14,969 bases of DNA from the NCBI GenBank assembly GCA_039197885.1, contig JBCCTY010000080.1:1-14969 (forward strand). Direction: 5' to 3'. Origin of the DNA: JBCBSZ01 sp039197885. Its GTDB lineage: Bacteria > Actinomycetota > Acidimicrobiia > Acidimicrobiales > Poriferisodalaceae. The translations under genes and the position numbers were made by a program. The notes below the pieces were generated by a model, which was not told where the DNA came from, did no database searches, and was given only the letters and a program-made list of their open reading frames with translations. Position 1 is the first letter of the stretch. Each line of letters starts with the position of its first letter. Below are positions 1-6,358 of the stretch, one piece after another.

Positions 1-65
1 GGCGACGAGCGTAGGCGATCACCCCGCTTCGTGGCACGGTGTGACAGAAATCGCTTGTGCGGTTC

Positions 66-82
66 CTGTCACTGGGTGACAG
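66..82. promoter_or_regulatory. Perfect palindrome, probable operator for the SRPBCC/DUF3995 unit
   Basis: CTGTCAC (66-72) and GTGACAG (76-82) are perfect 7-base arms around a TGG spacer. A third identical half site, GTGACAG, lies at 41-47, inverted relative to 66-72. The palindrome ends 7 bases before the ATG at 90. That position fits a repressor binding over the promoter or start region, for example a TetR- or GntR-type dimer. No regulator gene is in the window, so the binding protein is unknown. Confidence 0.45.
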
Positions 83-89
83 TTACGTC

Positions 90-599
90 ATGGTCGTCAA
101 CGTCCACGAACGCCGCTACCCCGACGCCGATCCAGGCGAGCTCGGGGCCCTCATCGACACCGTCGGCTCACCGCACGACCGACTCTGGCCCGCGAACGGC
201 CGATGGCCGGCGATGCGCCTCGACGGCCCGCTCGACGAGCACCCCGCCGGTGGCCACGGCATGGTCCGCTACCACGTCGAGGAGCACGTGCCCGGCGAGC
301 GGGTCGTCTTCCGGTTCGAACCCGAGACGGGCATCGACGGCGTCCACGTCATCGAGCTCCTCCCGGGCCCGACGCTGCGCCACTCGATCCGGGGCCGGAC
401 CCACGGCTCCATGCGGCTGGCGTGGCCGTTGGCCGTGCGGTGGCTGCACGAGCGGTGCATCGTCGACCTCTTCGACCAGGCGGCGATCAGCCTCGGTCGA
501 CCGATCGAGCCCACCCGTCCGTCGGCCTGGGTCCGGTTCCTGCTCCGGGTCGGCCCGTCACCGGAGCGGGAGGACGCGTGGGCGTCACGGCAGGGCTGA
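90..599 (+). CDS. SRPBCC-like (START/Bet v1 fold) protein
   Basis: A 169-residue soluble protein of unknown ligand. It resembles the SRPBCC ligand-binding fold: an N-terminal strand and helix (NVHER at residues 4-8, then a segment with SPHDRLWP at 27-34), a central run of alternating strands (residues 58-100, including VRYHVEEHVPGERVVFRFEP), and a long C-terminal helix rich in W, L and R (about 108-135). The family includes hydrophobic-ligand carriers and enzymes, but no catalytic residues can be assigned. I chose ATG 90. An in-frame GTG at 57 would add 11 residues, but they would be encoded by the palindrome. There is no clear Shine-Dalgarno. The last 22 bases overlap the DUF3995 gene, so the two are probably one translationally coupled unit. 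Confidence 0.65.
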   Translation: MVVNVHERRYPDADPGELGALIDTVGSPHDRLWPANGRWPAMRLDGPLDEHPAGGHGMVRYHVEEHVPGERVVFRFEPETGIDGVHVIELLPGPTLRHSIRGRTHGSMRLAWPLAVRWLHERCIVDLFDQAAISLGRPIEPTRPSAWVRFLLRVGPSPEREDAWASRQG

Positions 600-982
600 T
601 CGCCGCAGCGATCCTCCTCGCCGTCGCCGGCCTGCACGTGCACTGGGCGCAGGGCGGACCGTGGCCGGCACACGACCAGCGCGAGCTCGTCGAGCTCGTG
701 GCCCCGCCCGGCGGCACCCACATCCCGCCCGGGCCCACCTACGTCGTCGCAGCGCTGCTGATGACCGCCGCGGTCCTCGTCGCCACCGCACCGCTCACCG
801 AGGCGACCCTCGTCAGCCTCGGCGCGTTCGGCGTGGCCGGCGTGCTCGCGGTGCGCGGCGTCGGTGGCCTCGTCGTGTCCGGCCTCCTCCGCCGACGGAG
901 CCGCTTCGCGCGCCTGGACCGCCGTTGGTACTCGCCGCTGTGCCTCGGGCTCGCAGGGCTCAGCGCGACGGCTGCGCTCTGA
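578..982 (+). CDS. DUF3995 integral membrane protein
   Basis: A 134-residue protein with four likely membrane segments at about residues 4-22, 54-72, 77-101 and 118-133. The family signature is visible: an HVHWAQGGPWP stretch after the first segment (20-30) and FARLDRRWYSPLCLGL near the C terminus (110-125). The function of DUF3995 is unknown. The GTG start at 578 is supported by a strong purine-rich ribosome site, GGAGCGGGAGGA (562-573), five bases upstream. The gene begins inside the 3' end of the SRPBCC-like gene, consistent with coupled translation and a shared task, which may involve the membrane or lipids (inference). Confidence 0.8.
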   Translation: MGVTAGLIAAAILLAVAGLHVHWAQGGPWPAHDQRELVELVAPPGGTHIPPGPTYVVAALLMTAAVLVATAPLTEATLVSLGAFGVAGVLAVRGVGGLVVSGLLRRRSRFARLDRRWYSPLCLGLAGLSATAAL

Positions 983-1008
983 GGAGCTGCCCGCGGCCTG
1001 GGCGCTCC
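983..1008. terminator. Hairpin directly after DUF3995 stop
   Basis: GGAGC (983-987) pairs with GCTCC (1004-1008) and GCCC (989-992) with GGGC (1000-1003). This gives a 9-bp GC-rich stem with one bulged T and a 7-base loop. It starts at the first base after the stop codon, between two convergent genes. There is no T-run, so it is a candidate for high-GC style termination in either direction. Confidence 0.45.
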
Positions 1009-1031
1009 GCCACACGTCCGCTGATCGCCGC

Positions 1032-1397
1032 TCACTCGTAGGCGACGAGGTCGAGCTCGTTGCCCGCCGGGTCGATCAGGTTGGCGATCCGACCGTACGG
1101 CTCGCCGCGCACGGCCGCGGCCAGCTCGGCTCCGAGTGCCACGAGGCGATCGACCTCACGGTCGAGCTCATCGCCGGACACGACGAGATCGAGGTGGACA
1201 CCTCCCGCGCGGTGCGGGCCGCGCTGGAAGCCCAGACGACGCACGCCGTGACGATCGGCGAGCACCACCCAACGATCTCCCTCCTCACGCTCCACCTCGA
1301 CCAGGTCGAGCGCGGCTGCGTAGAAGTCGGCGAGCCGTCCGGTCGACGGCGTCGTCAGGGTCACGAGGTCGAATCGGGCAGGCATGGTCACGATCAT
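1032..1397 (-). CDS. VOC-superfamily (glyoxalase_6-like) protein
   Basis: A 121-residue protein with the paired beta-alpha-beta-beta-beta units of the vicinal-oxygen-chelate fold. The first unit is about residues 9-60 (FDLVTLTTPSTGRLADFYAAAL). The second is about 66-121 (HLDLVVSGDELDREVDRLVALGA, then IANLIDPAGNELDLV). H68 and E114 sit where metal ligands occur in active members. The length is usual for a one-domain VOC protein. The substrate cannot be inferred; related proteins include glyoxalases, dioxygenases and resistance proteins. The start may be the ATG at 1397 or the in-frame ATG at 1385. The gene diverges from the PAS/GGDEF/EAL gene with about 32 bases between the starts. Confidence 0.8.
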   Translation of the reverse strand: MIVTMPARFDLVTLTTPSTGRLADFYAAALDLVEVEREEGDRWVVLADRHGVRRLGFQRGPHRAGGVHLDLVVSGDELDREVDRLVALGAELAAAVRGEPYGRIANLIDPAGNELDLVAYE

Positions 1398-1429
1398 CGA
1401 CCATGCCCCTCGCTCAAGGCGACCGTCAT

Positions 1430-3775
1430 GTGACCGATGGATCGTGCATGGGTGGCACGGCCAGCGCGCGACGGCTCGCGACAGCGTTCCTGGTCGTCGC
1501 GCTCACCGTCGGCGGCGTCATCGGATCGAGCCGAGTGGTCGACTCGGTGGGCGCGAGCTCGTCCCCCGAAGCGGCGGTCGCGCTCGGACAGGCCTCGACG
1601 ACCCAGCGGGTCATGCTCTTCGCCGTCCTGTTCGATCGCTACCGTGACACCTTCTTCGCCGGCGATCTGCTGGCCGCCTACGAGGATCAGCTCCGCATCC
1701 TGGCCACCAACCAACGTGCGCTCCTCGAGGGAGGCCCCTACCTGCTCTCCGACGGCTCGGCGTCGGGTTCGACACTGTCGCCACCACCCACCGAGGAGAT
1801 CCGTCAGCTCGTCCTGGAGAACGACATCCTGGATCTCGCCGACAGCGCGCTGATCCAGGTCCTGCAGCCATTCATCGACGGGGAGCTCGACATCGAGAGC
1901 CTCACGCCGGAGGAGTTGCTGGGATTCGTGCCCGTGTTCGAGCAGATCAACGAATCCGACCGGCCGTACATCGAGCTGGCCGAGGCCTACGACGCCTACG
2001 AGCTCGCGCAGGACAACGCGACCCGCTCGACGCTGATCCGGGCCGTGCTCGTCGCCGTCTGGGTCGCGGTCGCCGGCGTGGCCGCGGCGGCGTGGAACAT
2101 GTTCCGGCGCTGGTCCCAGCGCGAGCAGCAGCGCCAGCACGCCAAGCTCGAGCGGGTCGTCGATCGCATCGCCGACGTCGTGCTGATCGTCGGCGCCGAC
2201 GGCTCGGTCGTCCACGCCACCGGCCAGACCGAGCGCTACCTCGGGCTCGCGGCCGACGAGCTCGAGCCGACCGAGCTCGTCCCGCTGGTGCACCCCGACG
2301 ACCGCGCCTCGTGGTTCGGTGAGATCGAGGAGCAGGTCCGAGCGGTCGGCACCATCACCGACGACGTCCGGGTCGCCGCCCCCGACTTCGCCTCCGAGTG
2401 GACCTGGATGGAGATCCGGGCCACCGACCTGCTCGACGACCCCACGGTCGCCGGCATCGTCTACTCGCTGACCAACATCCACTCCCAGAAGCTGACCGAG
2501 CTCCGCATGGAGTGGCAGGCGCTCCACGACGACCTCACCGGTCTCACGAACCGTGCGGCGCTGACCCAGGGGCTCGAACACGATCGCGCTCGTGACCGCT
2601 GGTTGGTCTTCCTCGACCTCGATCGCTTCAAGTTCGTCAACGACAGCCTGGGCCACGATGCCGGTGACCAGGTGCTCATCACGTTGGCCGACCGGATGCG
2701 CCAGATCGCCGGACCCGATGCGATGGTCTCCCGGCTCGGCAGCGACGAGTTCGTGATCGTGCCCGCCACCACGACGGAGGCCGGTGCGCTGTCGATGGCC
2801 TCGAACCTCGCGTCGAGCACGCAGCAGCCGATCGACACGGGCAAGGGTCGTCGGCCCGTCCGACCGTCGAGCTCGATCGGCGTGGCACACGCGCCCGTCG
2901 GCATGGGTGGCCTCGAGGCCATCCGGCGCGCCGACATCGCGGTGAACGAGGCCAAGCGGAGCGGGGGCGGGATCCACCTCTTCGATCGGCGCGACGAGGA
3001 GTCCGCCCGCAAGCGCCTCTCGACGGAGCAGCTCCTGCGCAACTCGATCGAGGACGAGCCGGAGCGCTTCATCGTGCACTACCAGCCCCAGATCGATCTG
3101 CGCTCGGGCGAGTGGGCCGGGATCGAGGCCCTCGTGCGCTGGGATCACCCGGAGCGCGGCGTGGTCCTGCCGGTCGAGTTCATCGAGCTCGCCGAGGAGA
3201 TCGGCCTCGTCCACGCCATCGGCTCGATCGTGTTGCGTCGGGCCTGCCACGACGCGGTCGAGCTGCGGCGACGACTGGGCCGGGACCTGCGCCTCGGTGT
3301 CAACCTCTCCCCCCGCTTCATCGACGAGGAGATGCTCCAGACCGAGGTCGCCGACGCGCTCGCGGCGTCCGGCCTCCCGCCGTCGGCCCTGGTCCTCGAG
3401 GTGACCGAGACGGCGCTCGCCAACGACCTGGAGCAGCTCGTCCGGGCGCTCGGCCGGGTCGCCGAGCGCGGCGTCGGCGTGTCGATCGACGACTTCGGCA
3501 CCGGTTACGCCAGCCTCACCTACCTGGAGCGGCTCCCCGTCACCGAGGTCAAGATCGACCGGAGCTTCGTGTCGAAGGTGCTCGAGGACAGCAGCGTCGT
3601 CGGTGCGGTGCTCTCGATGTGCACGGCGCTGGGCATCCACGCCGTCGCCGAGGGTGTCGAGGAGGTCGGGACCGCCGCTGCGCTCCTCGAGATGGGATGC
3701 CCGGTGGGACAGGGCCACCTGTGGTCGAGGGCCCGTCCGGTCGACGAGCTGATCCGGGAGGCCGTCGCCTCCTGA
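1430..3775 (+). CDS. Membrane sensor with PilJ-like, PAS, GGDEF and EAL domains (cyclic-di-GMP turnover)
   Basis: 781 residues from the GTG at 1430, which has AAGGCGA seven bases upstream; ATG 1403 or 1448 are alternatives. Membrane segments lie at about residues 15-33 and 202-222. Between them is a helical extracellular part whose STTQRVMLF stretch (56-64) recalls PilJ/nitrate-sensor domains. A PAS domain follows at about 238-355. The GGDEF domain (about 366-525) has FLDLDRFKFVND and GSDEF at 437-441, with Ser for the second Gly. The RxxD inhibitory site is absent (GPDA). The EAL domain (about 540-775) keeps every usual catalytic residue: E566, N625, E657, D687, D688, K708, E741 and Q761. 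It is therefore probably an active phosphodiesterase with a regulatory or weak cyclase domain. The signal is unknown. Its last codons are copied in the 49-base repeat downstream. Confidence 0.93.
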   Translation: MTDGSCMGGTASARRLATAFLVVALTVGGVIGSSRVVDSVGASSSPEAAVALGQASTTQRVMLFAVLFDRYRDTFFAGDLLAAYEDQLRILATNQRALLEGGPYLLSDGSASGSTLSPPPTEEIRQLVLENDILDLADSALIQVLQPFIDGELDIESLTPEELLGFVPVFEQINESDRPYIELAEAYDAYELAQDNATRSTLIRAVLVAVWVAVAGVAAAAWNMFRRWSQREQQRQHAKLERVVDRIADVVLIVGADGSVVHATGQTERYLGLAADELEPTELVPLVHPDDRASWFGEIEEQVRAVGTITDDVRVAAPDFASEWTWMEIRATDLLDDPTVAGIVYSLTNIHSQKLTELRMEWQALHDDLTGLTNRAALTQGLEHDRARDRWLVFLDLDRFKFVNDSLGHDAGDQVLITLADRMRQIAGPDAMVSRLGSDEFVIVPATTTEAGALSMASNLASSTQQPIDTGKGRRPVRPSSSIGVAHAPVGMGGLEAIRRADIAVNEAKRSGGGIHLFDRRDEESARKRLSTEQLLRNSIEDEPERFIVHYQPQIDLRSGEWAGIEALVRWDHPERGVVLPVEFIELAEEIGLVHAIGSIVLRRACHDAVELRRRLGRDLRLGVNLSPRFIDEEMLQTEVADALAASGLPPSALVLEVTETALANDLEQLVRALGRVAERGVGVSIDDFGTGYASLTYLERLPVTEVKIDRSFVSKVLEDSSVVGAVLSMCTALGIHAVAEGVEEVGTAAALLEMGCPVGQGHLWSRARPVDELIREAVAS

Positions 3776-3905
3776 GCGGCCCGGCCGTGCTCACTCGCGG
3801 ATCCGGGAGGCCGTCGCCTCCTCAGCGGCCCGGCCGTGCTCACTCGCGGATCCGGGAGGCCGTCGCCTCCTCAGCGGCCCGGCCGTGCTCAATCGCGGAT
3901 CCGGG
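3751..3905. repeat. 49-base tandem repeat, three copies plus partial fourth, at a convergent gene junction
   Basis: Copies begin at 3751, 3800 and 3849. A partial fourth (GATCCGGG) begins at 3898. Copies differ at two positions: G3774, part of the EAL-gene stop codon, is C at 3823 and 3872; and C3794 and C3843 become A at 3892, next to the Rieske stop codon. Each unit carries the last eight codons plus stop of the EAL gene (stop altered in copies 2 and 3) and the complement of the last codons of the Rieske gene. Each unit also contains a GGAGGC-CGTC-GCCTCC hairpin (3757-3772, 3806-3821, 3855-3870) and a GGCC-C-GGCC stem flanked by GAGC/GCTC (copy 1). The array probably serves as a bidirectional terminator. 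Confidence 0.95.
3757..3888. terminator. Triplicated bidirectional terminator hairpins
   Basis: Three copies of a 6-bp GGAGGC/GCCTCC stem with a CGTC loop (3757-3772, 3806-3821, 3855-3870) alternate with GGCC-C-GGCC stems. They lie between the tail of the EAL gene and the stop of the oppositely oriented Rieske gene. No T-run follows, so termination activity is inferred from position and stem stability only. Confidence 0.4.
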
Positions 3906-5034
3906 CGTCCATCTGCTCGTGGTAGGCGGCGATCTTGCACTCCCGGGTCGACAGCACGCTGCGCTGAGACCCCATGGACTCCCGCGTGGCGGCCAGCTCG
4001 CCGAAGACGAAGAGGTCCTCGTCGACGATGTCCTTGAGCGCGGCCCAGTGCTTCATCGTCTTCTCGTGGTAGGCCGCGTAGTCGGGGTCGTCGTCACCCT
4101 CGGGTGCGTAGATCAGCTCCCAGCAGGTGAAACGGGTCGTGTTCACGTCGATCGGCACCGGGTGGAACAGCTGGATGTGCTCCGGGTTGTTGTTGAACAC
4201 CGCGTTCGGGAACAGGACGTAGTGGCAGATCGTGTTCTGGTGGTGGTCGCCCGTCTCCTCGAGTCGCTCGAGCCGGTCGGCGCGGGGGACGAACATCATC
4301 GAGTGCGGCTCGGCCAGGTGGAAGGTGCTCGACCGCGCGGCCTTGGTGAACTCCGGCGGCGTGTGGTGCAGCTCGGTGGCGTGGTACACCTCGTTGAAGC
4401 CGTCGACGATCGCCTTGTAGTTGCACGGCACGTCGACCACGACCTTCTCGTGGACGACCATGTCCTCCATGCGGAACCGGCCGAGGTCGGCGATGATCTC
4501 GGGACCGATCCAGTCGAGCAGCGGTGGGGCGTCGTCACCGGCGAGGTTGATCCAGATCCACCCACCCCACTCGTCGGCGGCCACCTTCGGCGACCGGAGC
4601 CCCTCGAGGTGGTCCGACTCGAAGTCCTCTCGCTCCGGGACGCCGACGACCACCCCGGCGGTGTCGTAGACCCAGCCGTGCCACGGACAGGTGAAGCGCC
4701 TGGTGCAGCCGCGGTCCTCGCCACGCGTGAGGCGGGCGCCCCGGTGCTGGCACACGTTGTGGAAGGCGGAGAGCCCGCCGTCGGGACGGCGGCTGATGAT
4801 GACGGTCTCGCCGTGGCCCTCGTAGAGCACCCAGTCGTTCGCCCCGGGCGCCTCGTCGCTCCGGGCCGCCACCAACCACGAGGTCCGCAGGACGCGCTCC
4901 CGCTCGAGCTCGTAGCGCACCGGGTCGGTGTAGACGTCTCGGTCGAGCAGCGCGCCGGTCGTGCCAGCGGGGACGAGCGGTACGTCGCCGCCCGCTCTCG
5001 GCGGCACCGCTCCCCTCGTCGGTCGATGCACCAT
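3889..5034 (-). CDS. Rieske non-heme iron oxygenase, alpha subunit
   Basis: 381 residues. The N-terminal Rieske domain has the [2Fe-2S] ligands C95 and H97 (NVCQHRGA) and C116 and H119 (TCPWHGW). The C-terminal catalytic domain has the NEVYHATELHH stretch (214-224), giving the mononuclear-iron histidines H218 and H223 or H224. An acidic residue in IVDEDLF (D338 or D340) is the likely third ligand. Such enzymes hydroxylate aromatic, steroid or amine substrates using electrons from a reductase, sometimes through a ferredoxin. Neither partner, nor a beta subunit, is in the window. The length is closer to the short alpha-only class. The ATG at 5034 has GGGGAGG seven bases upstream, which rules out the longer in-frame extension. 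The substrate cannot be assigned. Confidence 0.93.
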   Translation of the reverse strand: MVHRPTRGAVPPRAGGDVPLVPAGTTGALLDRDVYTDPVRYELERERVLRTSWLVAARSDEAPGANDWVLYEGHGETVIISRRPDGGLSAFHNVCQHRGARLTRGEDRGCTRRFTCPWHGWVYDTAGVVVGVPEREDFESDHLEGLRSPKVAADEWGGWIWINLAGDDAPPLLDWIGPEIIADLGRFRMEDMVVHEKVVVDVPCNYKAIVDGFNEVYHATELHHTPPEFTKAARSSTFHLAEPHSMMFVPRADRLERLEETGDHHQNTICHYVLFPNAVFNNNPEHIQLFHPVPIDVNTTRFTCWELIYAPEGDDDPDYAAYHEKTMKHWAALKDIVDEDLFVFGELAATRESMGSQRSVLSTRECKIAAYHEQMDARIRD

Positions 5035-5233
5035 CGTCGAACCTCCCCTGCGTCGCTGGCGGCTTCGCGCGAGCACTCCGCTCACTCGCGGGCAGCGCCC
5101 CATCTCACCCGCTCGCGGACTGCGGCTGCTCCGCCGCCCGTCGTGAACCGTCATCCCAGTCTCCCAGAACCCGAGCCGACGGGGCACGTCCGGCGCGTGC
5201 CAGGACACCACCCGAGCGGCGATACTCGGCGAC
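5035..5233. other. Divergent intergenic region between Rieske and DUF2237 genes
   Basis: About 200 bases with no convincing gene. It must hold the promoter of the minus-strand Rieske gene and that of the DUF2237 gene. The stretch 5068-5125 is rich in short GAGC/GCTC and CGCGAG words, including GCTCACTCGCGG. That 12-base word also occurs in copies 1 and 2 of the 49-base repeat at 3751-3905. Small hairpins such as GCGGCTGCTCCGC (around 5122-5134) are visible. Confidence 0.5.
5221..5226 (+). promoter_or_regulatory. Candidate -10 element for leaderless DUF2237 transcript
   Basis: GATACT (close to TANNNT) ends seven bases before the GTG at 5234, and no Shine-Dalgarno precedes the GTG. This spacing would place transcription start at or beside the start codon. 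A convincing -35 is not visible: GTGCCA at 5197-5202 gives an 18-base spacer but matches poorly. Confidence 0.4.
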
Positions 5234-5626
5234 GTGTCCGAACGCAACGTCCTCGGCGGCGACCTCGAACCCTGCGGGACCGATCCGATGACCGGCTTCT
5301 TCCGCGACGGCTGCTGCTCGACCGGCCCGCAGGACCTCGGCAGCCACACCATCTGCGCGGTCGTCACCACCGAGTTCCTCGACCACCAGCGCGACATCGG
5401 CAACGACCTGAGCACCCCGATGCCGCAGTACCGCTTCCCCGGCCTGCGACCGGGTGACCGGTGGTGCGTGACGGCGTCCAACTGGCTCCGGGCTCATCGA
5501 GCCGGCGTCGCGGCACCCGTGGTGCTCGCGTCGACCCACGAGCGAGCCCTCGACATCGTGCCGCTCGACGCGCTGGAGGCCAACGCCGTCGACGTACCAC
5601 CCGACCTGAGCGCGCTGGAGAGCTGA
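5234..5626 (+). CDS. DUF2237 family protein
   Basis: 130 residues that match this small conserved bacterial family almost end to end: NVLGGDLEPCGTDPMTGFFRDGCC (5-28), TGPQDLGSHTICAVVT (30-45), GNDLSTPMPQYRFPGLRPGDRWCV (56-79) and PVVLASTHERALDIVPL (94-110). The conserved cysteines (C14, C27, C28, C41, C78) are a family trait and suggest metal binding or a redox role, but no function is established. The GTG start fits the family's usual N terminus. The gene stands alone and converges on the protease gene, with about 48 bases between the two stops. Confidence 0.92.
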   Translation: MSERNVLGGDLEPCGTDPMTGFFRDGCCSTGPQDLGSHTICAVVTTEFLDHQRDIGNDLSTPMPQYRFPGLRPGDRWCVTASNWLRAHRAGVAAPVVLASTHERALDIVPLDALEANAVDVPPDLSALES

Positions 5627-5674
5627 GCGCCGACGGCTGTCCCGACCGCTGACCCTGCCGACCGGCGGCCCGTT

Positions 5675-6316
5675 TCAGTCGCAGCTCAGGGCGACGGTGC
5701 TCGCCACGTCCGTCGCCCGCAGCGCTCGAGCCAACTCGGTCGCATCGAGTGCCCACCCCCTGGCGTCGCGCCGTGACGTCGCGAAGACCATCGCCACCGC
5801 TGCGTCGTCGACCACGACCGGTCCGCCCGAGTCACCGGGGACGATGTCCGCCTCGATCTCGATCGCTCGACGGCGCAGCCCGCCGTCGAGTGAGACCCTC
5901 GCGCGTCGACGGACGACGACGTCCTGTGACCGGATGCCGTCGACCGCTCCGGTCGACAGCACCGTGGCGTCGCCGCGGCGCACCGATGGCCCGAGCGACA
6001 GCGGACCGGCCATCGGATCGTCGAGGCGCAGCACGGCGACGTCGAGCTCGTCGTCACGATGGACGAGCTCGGCGTTCCGCTCCCGTCCGGACGCATCGAG
6101 CACGGTGAACGAGCGGGCGTCGTCGAGGGCATGTGCGACCGTGACGATGCCGTAGGTCGAGACCGCGAACCCCGTTGCCCGTCCCACCGGCCCGCCTCGG
6201 CACGGCTCGACCTCGATCCGCACGACCGCGTCGGCCGTCGGTGCGGTGCGGCCATCGGCACCACAGCCGAGCGAGACCAGCGACACGAGCACCGCCGCCC
6301 CGATCGTCCGTCGCAC
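5675..6316 (-). CDS. Exported trypsin-like serine protease
   Basis: 213 residues. The N terminus has RR, a hydrophobic core and a Cys (MRRTIGAAVLVSLVSLGC, C18). This is a signal peptide and possibly a lipoprotein signal, but Ser at -3 makes the lipobox imperfect. The chymotrypsin-fold triad is complete: H62 in TVAHAL, D92 in LDVAVLRL and S163 in GDSGGP. C39 and C212 are the only other cysteines and could form a disulfide. At about 195 residues after cleavage there is no room for a PDZ domain, so it is not HtrA. The GTG start at 6316 has only a weak ribosome site. It lies 42 bases after the phosphotransferase stop and is probably the last gene of a minus-strand operon. The substrate is unknown. 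Confidence 0.88.
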   Translation of the reverse strand: MRRTIGAAVLVSLVSLGCGADGRTAPTADAVVRIEVEPCRGGPVGRATGFAVSTYGIVTVAHALDDARSFTVLDASGRERNAELVHRDDELDVAVLRLDDPMAGPLSLGPSVRRGDATVLSTGAVDGIRSQDVVVRRRARVSLDGGLRRRAIEIEADIVPGDSGGPVVVDDAAVAMVFATSRRDARGWALDATELARALRATDVASTVALSCD

Positions 6317-6358
6317 CGGTTCAGCCGCCGTCGCTGGAACCGGACGGCTCGACCGTGT

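Noticed and set aside
57..89. GTG at 57 as the start of the SRPBCC-like gene
   Set aside because: It would place the palindrome at 66-82 inside the coding sequence and adds residues not expected at the family's N terminus. ATG 90 is preferred, though not proven.
1394..3718. Long open frame (774 codons) on the minus strand opposite the EAL gene
   Set aside because: The translation is rich in repetitive acidic and basic stretches with no family resemblance, and the plus-strand frame carries PAS, GGDEF and EAL domains. Long antisense frames are expected at this GC content.
3751..3905. Possible CRISPR array
   Set aside because: Units are contiguous without unique spacers, there are only three, and they contain the coding tails of the neighbouring genes.
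3112..5457. Long plus-strand open frame (781 codons) across the EAL tail, the repeat and the Rieske gene
   Set aside because: It spans two well-identified genes in other frames and shows no domain. It stays open only because of high GC.
5675..6316. HtrA/DegP protease
   Set aside because: The triad is present, but the protein is too short for a PDZ domain.
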